DNA of 64,000 nt from Lytechinus pictus (GCF_037042905.1 NC_087252.1:22957701-23021700); one strand, 5' to 3'. Positions 11,316-25,630 are shown, counted from the first letter of the stretch. Numbers and translations: made by a program. The notes: generated by a model from the letters alone, not told the origin.

Positions 11316-12387
11316 AAAAAAAGAATCTGAACTAAAGGCCCATCTTTTCCAGCGACTTTGTGGATAATGTGTGACATATTGGGGGGGCGCCTTTGAATGT
11401 TTTTTTTATTATTTTTTTAGATATGTTTTTTACAGATGAATGGCGCTATACAAATCATCATCATCATTATCATCATCATCATCACATCATCACCGACCCC
11501 ATCATATCATCATCGTCCCCATCATCATCATCATCGTCATCCATTTATCTGTCCCTCTTTCTCTCCTCTCTCCCTCCATCTCTCTCCCTCTCTCCCACCC
11601 ACCCCCATACACTCTCTTTTCTCTGGTCATTTGCCCCTTTTCACGCTTGTTCTTTTAAATCATAGGCGAGAGGCTTTATCTTTGACGAAACAAAAGATTA
11701 TTACGATATGATTATTATGAAAGAAATCTTGAAAGTAGAGCTCGAAAGGTAATAGTCGGAGGGATAAATAGTCTGACACATTGTTATCTTATTCAAATTC
11801 CAGGGCACGAGTTTCTGAATTTTTAAAATCTAAATATTTTTCATTATGAATAAATATATGACTTTTCAAATTGCAAATCTGACAAAAACAACGTAATATA
11901 AACATTATTAAAGTATAAACAAGAACAAATAATCAAAATACAGGGGTAACATAATCAATTAATTGCGAGACATTTCGCAGCGTATTGCATTTCTTCCATT
12001 GTAGGCCCTACAAGAGATCTATAGTCATTGAATATGCATAGTCATTATCAAGAACCAAAGTGGGCGTATGATTTACTTGAAAAGAGGCATCGTTATATTG
12101 ACCTGAACACTATGAATACTCTTCTTTTCATCTGATTATTTTTAATGCTATTCATTACTCATTGTGTAAGTGACCTTGAGGTTATTTTCATAAAGACCTC
12201 AAGTTACCAAAATATGTGAGTAAACAAAGCCGCCCTTTATATCCGCCTATCCATTTTGAGCCTCTAATGCCCCCCCCCTCTCTCTCTCACACACACATCC
12301 ACACAAATCCCCCTCTCTTATTTGTATCTGCTTTTTACGCTCTTAATCTCCCCCTCTCTTTCTCACACACGCACACATACATACCCA
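11316..12387. other. Intergenic, microsatellite-rich
   Basis: Holds an (ATC)n array at 11455-11545, CT-rich runs at 11550-11625 and 12270-12375, and otherwise AT-rich sequence without a credible frame. Confidence 0.7.
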
Positions 12388-14279
12388 CATGGGCGTCGAT
12401 CGGTGGGGGACGGGGGGGACGTGTTCCCCCATGATTTTTTTCAGGGGGGGACACAATATCAAATGTCCCCCCATGTTTTTGTCACAAAAGAAGTATGACC
12501 ATCTGGGGGGGGGGGTGAATGTGTATACCTTCTCAAGGAAATGAGAGTTGATTCCCCTTAAAAAATATAAAGAAAAAAAACAACTGTCATGTAACTTTTC
12601 GATGCAATTAACGGTGGGTAAATTCGCATTCAAAAGCAGCGCAGCTAGCCGTCTATGAGCCGTTCCTGTACGTACGACGCCGGGGTACACGCGAGCACCC
12701 ACATGGAGACCCGCACGTGCGTATTTTTTGGCGGAGCAAAAAAAAAGAAAAGAAAGGGAAAGAAAGAAAAAAAGAGAAGATCGAAGAAGGGAAAAGAGAG
12801 GAGAAAGAAAGAAAGGGAAACATAAAAGGAGGAAGACGAGTGAATAAGATAAGGGGAAGACTTGGAAAGTAATAATAAAAAATCTTTTATGCCGGGATAT
12901 AAAATTTTTGCTCGCGCTTCGCGCTCGCATCGCCTTTTAGGTGATTTACATATCTTGCTCAATATGGAGCTTAAATATCAAATCTCGAAGTCAATTTACA
13001 AAACATATTTCAGCTTGAAAATTTAACTTTCATTATTTTGTTTGATTTTTAAAAAGTGTTCTGTAAAAAAAATTGTTTTATGGTCTGAATATTAACATTT
13101 CTGCTTGCGCTGCGCGCTCGCAAAAATTTGATTTGTAAGGTACCTATTATTTTCCTGTATTCCATTAAGTTATCAAAATATCCCTATTCAGGTCAGATTG
13201 TGAAAACGTATCAGCTAGCGCTGCATGCTCGCATTTTGATTGGTGAGTTATGTTTATCTCAATATTAATTCTAAAACAAACTACTTAAAATCCCCATTTG
13301 ATCACATGCAGTTTATCAGAAATTTCGGCTCGCGATTTCCGCTCGCATTGATTGTTGAAATATATCAACTCATGCATCTTATTCATAATTACAAAAATGC
13401 TTTGAATTTCTATTCTTGAGGTAGAAATGTCAAAATTTCCAGCTCGCGCTTCGCGCTCGCATTATTTAGTAGTTAAAATATGTAACGTCATCATGGCTAA
13501 CACGCAGCCGTTAACAGATGAGATCAAAGCGTATATCAAAAATGAATAAAACAATTTGTGCTCGCGCTTTGCGCTCGCATTATTAATGTAGGAAGCCGAT
13601 TTCCAATTACTCATCATTTTCATGATTTAAAAAATATGAATAGAGTGTCCAATTTTTAGGTTTGAATCTCGAATTTTTCAGCTCGCGCTTCGCGCTCGCA
13701 TTATTTATTTAGTTATATACTTAACCTTTTTCATTCTTCAGGTAAAAATGTCAAAATTTTCAGCTCGCGCTTCGCATTATTTGATAGTTGAAATATGTAA
13801 CGTCTTCATGGCTAACAAGCTGCCGGTAACAGATCCTTTTTTATCAGATGAAAACGTATATTAAAGATTTCTGCTCGCGCTTCGCGCTCGCAGCAATTAT
13901 TTAGTCATAGATACACATCTCGTTTAGGATCATAAACATTGCCCAAAATATTTGAATTTTAAACAAAATACATAAAATAAACAAAAAGCTCACACTTTTT
14001 AAATAAGGCTTATGATATTATATATATAAATATATTACCCCTTCAAAAAAACAAACAAAAGTTAACTTCGAGCGGCCGATCGGGGAAAATGTGGGTGAAA
14101 AAAAAATTCCGCCCCCCCCCCTATTGGCAAAGGCTGGATCCGCCCCTGTGACATACGGCACATGTAGCGGTGGAGTATGACGAAAGTGTAATGGATCTGG
14201 AAAGTATACCTATAAAAGTGACATGCTTGCATGTTGCTATTGTGTCCCCCCCATGCTCAAGTTTGGATTGACGCCCATG
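12388..14279. mobile_element. hAT-like non-autonomous element, 1.9 kb, with CpG-core array
   Basis: Left end CATGGGCGTCGATC; right end, reverse-complemented, CATGGGCGTCAATCC. Exact 8-bp direct repeats CATACCCA lie at 12380-12387 and 14280-14287. The ends resemble those of the element at 6082-7077 (GGGCGTCGATC). No transposase frame was found. The interior carries the tandem array at 12910-13892. Near 14135-14152 a GGATCCGCCCCTG end of another element is visible, implying an older nested insertion. Confidence 0.8.
12910..13892. repeat. Spaced tandem array of GCTCGCGCTTCGCGCTCGC core
   Basis: Nine occurrences (near 12910, 13104, 13213, 13328, 13442, 13559, 13681, 13764 truncated, 13872) are spaced mostly 80-120 bp apart. 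Spacers are AT-rich and much more diverged than the core, although the spacers before 13559 and 13872 share a CATGGCTAACA... segment. Two more cores lie in the element at 6082-7077. Confidence 0.85.
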
Positions 14280-14287
14280 CATACCCA

Positions 14288-15270
14288 CCCTCACCTACTC
14301 TCCCTCTCTTACACTCGATCAGCCCCTAGTCTGCTTTTCAAAAGGGTCTGAATGTGCAGCCTACTCAGCCCCTCCTCTCTCTCTCTCTCTTTCCCTTCCC
14401 CTTTCTGTCTTTTTCTCTCTCTATATATATGTATATATAAATACATATACTAGTTCTTCCCTATATCTTTTCACTTTTTTTGTATTCATTGAATTAGTTT
14501 GTTACTGTTCATGCATAACCGAATTCAAATGTTTTATTGCTATACGAGATTATACACCCCTTCATATATACATCAACGGTAGCAGAGCAGCACTTTACCT
14601 CCGATTATCCGCTCCGATCAGTCTATTTAGCTCTCTCTTTCTCTCTACCTCTCTCTCTCTCACACACACCCACCATCATACACTATTTTTTCAACATGTT
14701 TTAATTAAGGATTTCATTCAAATGAATTACATAAACTCCAAATAAATACAATAAATTACAAATCTTCATTTTATATCAACAAGGATATGAAAAAAAATAT
14801 ATATATATTTACGAAAAACTTAAGCAAATAAGGACGGAATGAAATTCCTTAAAATTATACTTTTATATCTTAAAAAAAGCTTACTTGACTGAGCCCCCAA
14901 CCCTCTATGTATTTTAATAATAATTGATATTAAATGACTAAATGATTTGCAGGAAAACAGAAATCAACCTACATGTATTATCATTGCATCCCATTTTACA
15001 TCAAGCTTCAACATAACTTTACATAATTATTCACACATACACACACCCACCTTAACACCCATACACACATGCACGTACCATGCATACGTAAACAAACATA
15101 ATGTATACAAATCTGCATATGAACGTTTAACATTTTGGCGAAATAGGATACAGAAAGAAAAGAACCTGCAAATCATATTGATACAAGAGAAGTGGAAATT
15201 GAAAAGAACTAGTAAAAAGAAAAAAAAAGAAAAAGAAAATAATCAACATTCACACCAGGATTCACACTCG
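14288..15270. other. Low complexity and probable LINE 3' flank
   Basis: CT-rich runs at 14370-14430 and 14630-14670, then AT-rich sequence that may include the 3' UTR of the minus-strand LINE starting at 15274. A clear element end was not found. Confidence 0.4.
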
Positions 15271-15273
15271 CAT

Positions 15274-18200
15274 TCACACTCGCACCGCACTAGACACATC
15301 CCACCTGTTCACATTCAAATCTCTTTTCACTTTCAGTTCATCCCATTTCTGTAAATGTAAACTTAACTTGCCTGACTTCGTTGCCAGACGACTTTCTTCT
15401 TCTATACAACCCGTAATATATTTGTGTATTTTAATGAATGAAGGTACCCGGCCTTCAGCTCTGGAATTAAAAATTGCATATTTAATAAAAAGAATAACAG
15501 AATTGACACATTTAATTCCACAAGAATTTCCAGGTAATCCTAAAAATATTTCCCTCCAGTTCAAAGTTCTTAATTCGGCTAAACAAAAATGATCAATACA
15601 AAATTGCCACAGAGGTTTCACTTTTATGCAATCCATGAGTATATGAAAGTACGATTCAGTTTTTGTACAACAAAACGAGCAATAATTATCTCCCACGAAA
15701 CCAAATCTCATCAAATGTTCTTTTGTAAATATTGCTCCATGTAAAAGCATAAACTGAAATTCCCTTTGTTTTATTATAAGAGTTGTACTCCTGATATATC
15801 CAAATAATTTACAAATTTCTACATCAGTAAAATCAAAATCACTGTGACCATCCTTAAGTGTTACTTTGTATAGCTCTTGTAGATTGGTAATAAACAAGTT
15901 ACGAATTGTTTTTTATTTAATTACTTCAAAAGCTGTTTCCTGTTTTCCAATATTCATACTTATCTCAAAGTCTACGAAATCAATTTTTTTAAACTTTATT
16001 GAACTATTAAAATTTTTCCAACTTGCTGGTATAACGTGCACAATATCTATTATTTGGAGAAGTTGATTTGCGGTAATACCGAGATTTTGAAAAAAAAGTC
16101 ACAGGCTTCAAGTGGCCAATATCAAAGATTTGATCAACGCTAAATATTCCTTTATTGAAAAGATCATTGTCAAAAATTGTTTTACCTTTTATACAAATAT
16201 GTTGATTATTGAATACAATAGGGTTAACCTCCTCTTCAGAATAACGGTATTTCCTGAAGTCTTGCCAAGCCTTCATCATTTCTGAATAAAATTTGGGTAT
16301 TTTCATATTTAATTTTGAAGTGTCAAAGTCACATAGAAACAGAAATCTCCCCCCAACTGAGCGAAAACAAAAATCAAAATACAACTTCCATCCTGCATCC
16401 CGTTCTCCGTAAAGTAATCGTTTAAGCCACATTAAACGTTGAGACTTTACAAACAACTTAAAATTCGTAATTTTAAAACCTAATCCTGGTACATTATAAT
16501 TCTCTTTATCCGATCTTTTCCTGACCATAAAAATTCAAATGTGATCTTTCCAACCTCAGCATACAACCACTGAGGAACCACTATTAAGTGTGAGATCCCT
16601 TTGTTTCCACCATCCCAACAGTCTTTTTATTTTACTAAGTATTTCTTTGTAATTCATGTCCTCTTTTATTATAACATTAAGAGAAAAGTAAACGCCTAAA
16701 ATTTTAATATGCTGAACAAAATTCCCAAACAACTGTGTCTGAGGTCTGTCATTATCCCGACTCATCCACAAATTATTAGTTTTTCCTTTGTTTATTTTTA
16801 GACCACTAATTTTCTCGAATTCTTCAAAAAGGTATTGAAGACGTTCTAAAGAGTGTGTATTTTTTTACAAACAATGATATATCATCAGCATACAAAATTT
16901 GCTTTATTTCATGGTTCTGAAATTTAATTCCTTCAACCTTTCTGTCTTTCCTTATTGCCAGAGCAAGTATTTCAATACAGAGCAGAAACAAATATGGGGA
17001 GAGGGGATCCCCCTGTCTTACCCCTCGCTTTATATTAAAATATCCGGAAGAAAACCCTCCATTCATAACACTACTAGTAAAATCCGAGTATAAAACACGG
17101 ACCCACGAACAGAATGAGTGCCTAAATCCAAATAGTTTAAGGATTTCAAAAATAAAATCATGTGAAACAGAATCAAAGGCCTTTTCGAAATCAACAGTGA
17201 TTAAATATCCAATATTTTTAAAATTAGATTGATATAACATATCATCTATTAATCTTACACCATCTCCAATGTTCCTATCTTTTACATAACCAACTTGATC
17301 ATTGTGAATTATCTCATTATGTATACCTTTTGATCTTTTTGCTAAACCTTTGACAATATTTTGTAATCCACATTTAAAAGTGTTATTGGTCTAAAATGTT
17401 TGACATATAATGGATCTTTATCTTTTTTTCTTATAGCGTTATCACACCTTGCTTTTGTGAGGTTGTCAGTGTTCCCCTTTCATATGTTTCATTTAAAACA
17501 TCTACCAAAAGTCCTAATAAATTCCAAAAAGTATTATAAAACTATACCGTAAAACCATCGTTACCAGGGGATTTATTATATTTCATTTCTTTAAAAACAC
17601 TTAAACATTCATGAATACTTATCCTACCTTCACATATATTACAACTTTCTTTATTTAATTGAGGAATATCCTTAAGGAACAAAAAATTTTCATTAACAAT
17701 AGCTTCACTCAGTGAGAATAAGTTTTCATAATAAGTTCCAATCTTCTTCAATATTTCCTTTCTATCCTTAATGATATGATCATCGTCATCATATAATTCT
17801 TTTATCACACTTTTCCGTTTATTAGACTTCAATAACTGTTCAAAATATTGTGTTTTTTGTTCTCCTTCCTCAAACCAAACTGCCCTTGACCGAATGTTTA
17901 AACCTTGTCGACTATAATCATATAACTTGTTCAAATTATATTTTTTTTCTCATCAATGTCATCAATTATATTTCTCAATGGCTGAGACAAAAGTTTATTT
18001 TCTAACTCTTCTATTTCTTTCTATATTTTTTTAATTTCATTTTTTCTGACCTTTGCCTTTTCTTTTGTATAAGTATTAATAAACTGTCTCATTTTCATTT
18101 TCAAAAAATCCAATAACAGTAATTTTTCCTTAATCTTTGGAATCCATTCTGCTTTTAATTCAACTACTTTATCTTTAAACATCCTAACAAAATCTTGATC

Positions 18201-18990
18201 TACGCACAAACTGTTATTGAATTTCCAATAAGAATTCCCAAAGTCTGGCGCATTTACATAGTTACGTAATTGAAGCAGTACACCTGAGTGATCTGGTGTA
18301 ATTGATGTCAAAATATCACAACAGTTAACGGAATCCTGTAATGTAGAGGAAACGAACCAATAATCCAACCGACTTTGAACGACCGGCCACTTTTGTCTAA
18401 ATGTGAATTTTTTTTTCTGGATTCTTTTTTTCTCCATATGTCTACTAAAAATAATCTGTCCAGGAGGTCTTCGAACTTTTCGTTAAATCTACTTTTTAAT
18501 AGACTTTCGAGGCCCCATATAATCCAAATCCCCGTTCATTATCATATTAAAATCTCCTCCTAAAATAATTGTATCTCCGGAACTATAGAGCTTTGAAATA
18601 AAATTTTCCAATTCATCTAAAAATTCCATTTGCATCTTTTCTTTATCCCTAGTGGGAAAGTAACAATTCACTAGTAAAAAAGTAGATTGATGATATTCTA
18701 ATTTCATTATAATATATCTTCCATTTTCGCCAATACTCACATTTTTAATTTTCATATTTATATTTGGAGAAATCAAAACTAAAACACCTTTACTATGATT
18801 TGTTCCGTGACTGAACAGTAATTGACCATTCCACTCTGATTTCCATTTTTCTTTCACTGACCTCTACCGTACTATATGTTTCCTGTAAAAATACTATATT
18901 ACTGCCTTTATCTCTGCAAAATTCAAAAATTTTTCCTTTTAATTCTATCTCTTTTAAAGTTAATAAAGTAAAATACGACCTACTATTGAA
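15274..18990 (-). pseudogene. Decayed L1/Tx1-type LINE ORF2
   Basis: Successive minus-strand frames give an ordered ORF2 broken by frameshifts and stops. Endonuclease start with IVFLQETYST (~18870-18960); endonuclease body with LVNCYFPTRDKEKMQMEFLDEL and GGDFNMIMNGDLD (18489-18857); RLDYWFVSS and TPDHSGV (18021-18437); linker with YNKSPGNDGFTV (17542-17934); RT core with VDFEKAFDSVSHDFIFEIL, GVRQGDPLSPYLFLLCIEIL and catalytic YADD (16824-17240); then connection and thumb (16007-16771); and a C-terminal zinc-knuckle-like segment with CSFCCTKTESYFHILMDC (15274-15897). RQGDPLSPYLF and the zf-RVT tail are typical of L1/Tx1-clade elements. At least six breaks show it is dead. Confidence 0.85.
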
Positions 18991-20219
18991 GCCTAAATAA
19001 CCCTATCCCGAAAAATATGCAAATGAAATAGACCAAGTAACAGATTTAAATGTGAACAGGCATAACCACGCTCCAAACAACAATCACTCACATTCACTGG
19101 ACCACACGAAAGACACTCCCATTTATACCAGACACACACATACACCCAACACCAAGTACATGCCAATCGAAACACAATTACACTATTCATCAAAAAGTAC
19201 AGACCCATGTCAAGAACACACATACTTAAAATAGCCTTAAACATAGAGAGAGCTCCCTTCCAATTCACATTTAACAAATTCGTTAGGAAATATTTTCCAA
19301 GTAAAACATAATAACCCTTAAAAACATAATAACTCTCCCCTCTCTGCTTTTCATCCTCTTATAGCTCTCCCCCTAGCCTCTCTCACATATATACACACCC
19401 ACTCCTACTAGCCCTCTCCCCCTCCCCCTCTCTCTATTATTTTCCTCTCCCTACCCCCCCCCCTCCCTCTCTCTTTATATCAATCGTATTTCTTTCCATT
19501 CTGTTGCATTCATTCAATACATTAGTTTGCGCAGTTTAGTCATAACCGGATTTGAATCCTCCATTGCTTTTTCATGATTACACAACCCTTACCATGTTTA
19601 CCATACAACGGTTGTTCAATAGTTTTGTACAGTGTTGTTGTTGTTGTCATGTATTCAAATTTGAAATACTTTATAAAACACTTAAAAGTATTAGAAGGAA
19701 TAAACGCTTTGAATTGAATAAAATAAATGTATATAATTACCAACTGATGATTAGCAGAAATGGTAAAAAATGCGTAATTAACGAAAGCGAGAAAAACTAT
19801 TTTGGATAGGATGTTGCGTTATCATTCCAAATTAATTCCTTAACGTAGCAAATCGATAAAAATACATAATAAGCATAGGTCACCATTCCATTTTTTAAAT
19901 CAGCATTATTAATTTTAGAGTTATCATTATGATCGACATCATCACCACCATCATAATTTTCATTACATGATCATTATCATGTCTAAAATTAATATTGGTT
20001 CGATTTTGACGAAGATAAGATAAAAGATAATCATCATTTTCATGCGACTATCATCTTCATTCTCGTTATTATCTTTATTATGATCGGTTATGTATAAGAC
20101 GAAAACCAATTGATTTTTAAGCAAAATGTATCATAAATGTATAAACCTTCAGGATTTTGGATGAATTCGAAATGTCATATTCTGTGCTGTTTATTTAATT
20201 GGTTGGACACATGCATATA
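18991..20219. other. Unassigned, partly CT-rich
   Basis: 18991-19320 may be upstream sequence of the minus-strand LINE. 19330-19480 is CT-rich. 19920-20080 has scattered ATC/ATT repeats. No gene supported. Confidence 0.5.
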
Positions 20220-20510
20220 GGCCCGTATTCTGAAGTCAGGTTTAACTAATTAGACCACGGTCTAACTCTGTGTTAAAATCATGGGAGCCAAAAATTCAAA
20301 ATTTCTGTCTATATTGTATATGTTTCTTATGTTTACTTTTTTGTTTCCTTTTGCTTTCATAATGAAAAAAATAATATTTCAAAATACTTCAGTTATCATT
20401 CCCAGACAATTGTGAACAATTCAAGTGACATATGATTTAATAAATTGGATGTGTACTGCATGTTAGTGATTTGTGCCTCAATTGGCCATCCATCATATTC
20501 CATATTCATG
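20220..20510. mobile_element. MITE (GGCCCGTATTCTGAAGTCAG family), truncated copy
   Basis: The left end matches the complete copy at 31083-31397 through about 280 bp, including GTCTAACTCTGTG and the GCCATCCAT region. The right inverted end is missing. Confidence 0.7.
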
Positions 20511-23500
20511 GAAAGGTAGTACTAGTACCAGTTAACGTTCAACGATGTTGATCTTATTTAATTTTTTTCATCAATCATAACTCTCCATTCGGCCTGCATG
20601 CGCTCTCATGCAGTAAAAAAAACGTATACAGATTGAAAAGAAAACAACACTGAATAGATTGAGCCTTGTATTCATTGTTCACAGATTGAACGTTGTGAGT
20701 ACTCATAGGTTCTTGATGTGAGCTAACAATGCCAACAATAGCTTTCGCTCCTCCTTTATCCTTGTATATATAAAACCACTGACAGTAAATCAAAACTAGG
20801 TATTTTTTTTCTCGTTTCCCTTTTCTTCAGACTTCTTTTAAGGCATAGGTTAACGTTGCAAAAGTATTATTTGTTGTTAAATTTAATACTGTACTTTGAT
20901 TCATATTGAGTTCAATTATATATTATATTATTCATATGAATGAAAAAAATATACACATGAAGAAAAAATATCAGATTAATTCGTGCAGACACATTGGAGG
21001 TATTTCTGACTGAAAAATCATCACGTAGGCCTACTGAATCTTCTGTGGAGATTAACATCGCACATGCCAGTGTATTGGATGACATTAAGATGGTGTTTCC
21101 GGTCACTTTGAATATCACCTTTTAAGCAATTGTTTTTTCTGGGCTTTATTTCTATTACACTTATTTGCAGAACTAATTGCAGCACAGATTTGTTTAAAGT
21201 CAAATAAGTAAAATGTTCCGAATGATAGGCCAACATAATAAAGGCCACGATGGGGTTTGGTGTTGCATATTTTTTTTTACGTACTTTTCCCTACTGTATT
21301 GGAAAGAGTGCATTGTTGCACAGTGTCTCCTTAGTGTGTATAAATGCTCAGTGTGTTCACAGTATGTTCACTGAGTGTGTCCATCGTGTATGTTCACGGT
21401 GTGTTGCTCAGTGTATTCACAGTACACTCTTGGTGTGTTCACAATGTCCCTGTTCACAGAGTGTCATCATTTAATGCTAGGTATTCAATAGACATGTATC
21501 GCAGTAAAAACTGAATTACACATGCTTTACGGGATATCAAAAAATACACGGTAAGAAAAATACAGAGACAATTAGAATTATTGACATACATTTGCACAGT
21601 AAATTATTGATAAAGATGAATAAATAAAAGGAGATTACATGTGATAGATTGATGAAATTATTCATAATGAAACTTTTAAAAACACGATAAGCCAAGCATG
21701 TTTGTAAATTAAACGTTATTTAAGAATGTTCACATTATTTCAGTTGTGATTTGTAATATTTGTTAAGCACACGTACATGATTAGGAAGGGCACTGTCTCT
21801 TTATCTGTTTGTCTTGAACTTTAATTCTGTATATTCATTTGCATTTCGAAGAAATGTATTACTTCTTTGAGGAGGTAACCAAGACTGACATAAGTTATGT
21901 AAGTCCACAGTATATATTCAGTGTGTTTATACATGCAGTGCGTTCACATATAGTGGACCTTATGTGAATATGTCATACAAACTGTTAAATATGCTCAAAT
22001 TCCACGGTGTGAGGGTGATTCCATATTGTGGACACCTCACTTTGTCCGAGAGAGAATGAGCTAAGCATGCAGGAAAGGCGGGAGAATATCAAGACACCTC
22101 ATGGTAAGTTGGATAGGCACTAGAGATGTGGAAAGCTTTTCGACGAAATACTAATTCAAATGAAATATATAAATTTAATTTGTTTGAAATTATTATTACG
22201 TTGGCGAGAGAAATCGGTCCATTCTTTATTATTTTATTCAGTTACAAAACGATTCGCGTTGGAGGCTATATTGTACTACACAGTATCTGTTACAAATACT
22301 TGTCCTTTGTAATGTCCCGGGGCGTTATTTATGGGTCATTTACCATGAATATCGAGAGTGAATTTCGATAAGCTCTTTTGATAACATGTTTATGTCCAGG
22401 AAATAAATATTTTGTGTAATACACATGCACTTGTGATTTGACACTTCCTCAATTACGCGACGGTGAAGTTCGAGGGGGCATGTACATTTTTATTTATCTA
22501 TTTCTCGTAGAATGATATGCCCTCGATCTAATGCCCTCTTTGAGAAGTAAGAATGAAAATTGGTTTCTTTCAAAGTGATATTCCTTTTTTTGGCTTCTCA
22601 ATTTTCAAAGAGAACAAAATAGAACCTTGGTGCGATGTCCTTTTTTTTGGGGGGGGGGGGGTTGATGGCCCCTGTTCCAAAATCATTGATCCATGTCTAT
22701 TTGAAGATCACTGAACCGTTCTCTACATATGTTCTAGCACAAAAAAATCATACAAATACCATAATTATATTAGCTATAGGTTATGAAAAAAAGTAAAATG
22801 TATAGTGACATATATGGTTGCGAAAACATTTTCATAGAGTATTTAGCAATGATGTTTTTCAAAATGGTGCTACAAAACGTTTCTTGCAATCTTTGAGATG
22901 TTATTCCAATGATTAACAAATACTAAAAGTAGGCATTTCTATTGAAACGTTTTGAAAACTGTTTAGATCAAACATTAAAAAATTAATAACATGATGAATT
23001 CGATATCATTTAATATTATTTCAAAAATCCTTTGATGCCTTTCGGAAACGTTATAATAACATTATGTGGCAATGGGGCGGGAAATACCAAAATAAATCAA
23101 ACAGATGCTAAAGCCCTTTTATTATTATTATTATTTATTCGGCAAATAATATTCAAATATACATTTCAATGTATACAATACAAAATAAGAAATATCAACC
23201 AGTGGAACGCCAGGGACAGAAAAAGTTAACTTAATTACTGTGGCATGAAGCCTCCTGTCCCAATTCCAATGGTTGATTTACAATATATATTAATAACTAA
23301 ACAATAATAAAATACTAATAAAATAATAACAATAATAAAATAATTATAAAGGGGTGTAGCATGCGATTAATAAAATATTCTATTCTAGTCTAGCCTGCAT
23401 TATGCAATCAGTGTCAACTTTGTGACATTAATCAAACAATCTTTTCATTCTCAATTTCTTTACCCTTTATTACCCTAGATATATGATTGCCACTCGGAAT

Positions 23501-23840
23501 GATGACTACGTCAGTTCATTACTAAATAAGATAAATCGTTTTGCTTCTTATGGTTTATATAAGATTGGAAGGCGTTATACTGAGAAGGGTACAAGAGGCA
23601 GATTTATTCATGCATTGTAATCAGCCATATCACAATTGTTTTATTGTTGATAATTTTGATATACTTGTCAGTATGGACTGCAGCAAATACAAACTTCTCC
23701 TGCCGGGCTGAAAATCTGGAGAATCAATAAATTGATTACCATGATGTCCAAGTTTCATACTTTGGTCAATATTTTGTTGACATCAGGCCTGGTTGACACC
23801 ACCTACAGCATTCCTGTCGGAAAAGTGATGCATCACAAGA
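20511..23840. other. No supported gene
   Basis: AT-rich with short random frames. A GTGTTCACAGTGT-type minisatellite occupies about 21335-21470, with sporadic units near 21905-21960. A poly-T/poly-G tract lies at 22640-22660 and ATT/ATA runs at 23120-23350. Confidence 0.6.
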
Positions 23841-24090
23841 CTGGGCTGATAAAACCTCGTATCTCAAAATGTAAATATTTTGATGACAGCTCAGAATAAG
23901 CTAGATTTTGGAGTTATAACATAAGTATCAACATTCTTTTGCCTCAATGGTTTAATTCTTCCGCACAGGTATCAGGAGACTGATTTCATACAATACGAGA
24001 CTGCCACCATTGCTCTTTTTTGAAAATACAGCCTTTCTAAACAGCTCTCAAATTATTCCAACTTTGAGATACGAGGTTTTATCCGCCCAG
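23841..24090. mobile_element. Foldback MITE
   Basis: CTGGGCTGATAAAACCTCG at the left recurs reverse-complemented at the right (CGAGGTTTTATCCGCCCAG), and the match extends inward for about 25 bp in total. No obvious target duplication. Confidence 0.65.
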
Positions 24091-24225
24091 CCGCGATATG
24101 CCACACATTTGCAGGTGAGACGTGATTCTTTCATCAAGGGCATAAATGCCTCCGCGACGATTGAATCGCTACTCCACTCAATATGGTCGAATTCCTATTA
24201 TCATTCAACCACGACACTTTCACAC

Positions 24226-24640
24226 AAACACAGTCACCCAGCCTTCAAACACCCTCCTACAAATTCACAGAGACACACAACCTCAAAACGCACAAAGACT
24301 GATACACACACACACACACCTATCATCCACAAAAATGGACGTCCACCCACAGCCAAACATACCCACCCACCCTCCAAACGCACAAAGACTGATACACACA
24401 CCATCAACCACAAAAACGGACACCTACCTACCTCCCCCACACACAGCCAAACACCCTCGCACACACACACACACACACACCCTCAATCCACACAGACATC
24501 CATCTATCATCCACAAAAAACACCAAGCCACCCTCCACACACACACACCCACCCACCCACACGTCATGCAAACACATACGCACACTTCCACATACACACA
24601 CACGCACACACCTCATACATCAATAACAATATTTTGTGGT
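24226..24640. repeat. CA-rich minisatellite
   Basis: Degenerate CACA/CCACCC repeats with a higher-order unit (CGCACAAAGACTGATACACAC near 24279 and 24379). Long open frames across it are compositional artefacts. Confidence 0.8.
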
Positions 24641-25630
24641 ATACACACTTGAAGCACAGGTTACTCCCACTTCTTTGCTCGAAGCATAAAAGGCGAAAAT
24701 GGACAGCCTCTCAGCAGGTTTTTGCAGATCTTAATTTTTATTTAAAAAAATTATGTAATGAGAAGGCATGATGGTGTATGGTTTCATATAAAACCACTTC
24801 AGATATGAAAATTATATTGCATCAAATAGTTGTTCATTCAGCCTACTAGTACTGACAATTTATTAATAAAACTCTAGGCATAAAAAAACATATAACTTCA
24901 ATGTCATATGAATAGACATGAAGTATTCATATGAAAGCACTTCTAAGAATATTGCATCTATATTTACCTCACTTTGTCTACTATTTTGTTCCTTCTGAAG
25001 AACCTCAAAGCCTGTAAGCTGTACAGATTATTTATATCCAAAGTTTGGATTTATTGCTAGATGTACTGAAATATTGCATCATAAAACAAGTTGTTTTATA
25101 GATGCATCTAACATCTTCAAATTAACCTTTTTTTAAATACCTTGTTTTTTCAGCCTTGCTTAAAAAAAGACATGTAAGTCTTTTCAGTCTTAAAGGTCTA
25201 CCTTGCAAAATCCTTTTATACATGACTCGGATATGGATAATTTATACAGATTTTTTTCAGACACTTTCCGCTGTTTATGTTATATACTGGCTGTTTTGTG
25301 TATTTTTTGAAATGCAGAATAAAACAAAATTAAGCAAACATTTGCAAAGTTTTACAACAGGAGACAATATACCAAAACCTAGATTAGAATTGAAAGTCAG
25401 GAAGACAGATTCAGACAATTTCTTTTGTGTCAATTTGCTAGTAAAGGAATGTCATAAAAATTTGGAAAACAAAGTTGATATCTACAGGATACAGTAACTA
25501 ATAACATTACCGAGACACATGTACAAATATTCCTGTAGCTGAAATTTGAATAACACAGTAATCATTAAATGGAAAAGGATATCATGATCCAAAACCTTTT
25601 GTAAAATAAGGATGTTGAACCAATACTACA
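24641..25630. other. No supported gene
   Basis: AT-rich; an open frame at 25156-25497 lacks start context, motifs or splice support. Confidence 0.5.

Noticed and set aside
11393..11711. His/Ser-rich open frames
   Set aside because: (ATC)n and CT-rich low complexity.
12343..12962. Open frames of 195 and 105 residues on the minus strand
   Set aside because: They cross purine-tract sequence inside the hAT-like element; composition explains them and no domain is visible.
24010..24771. 253-residue open frame on the plus strand
   Set aside because: It runs through a CA-rich minisatellite, giving Thr/His/Pro runs; overlapping frames on the other strand are equally open.
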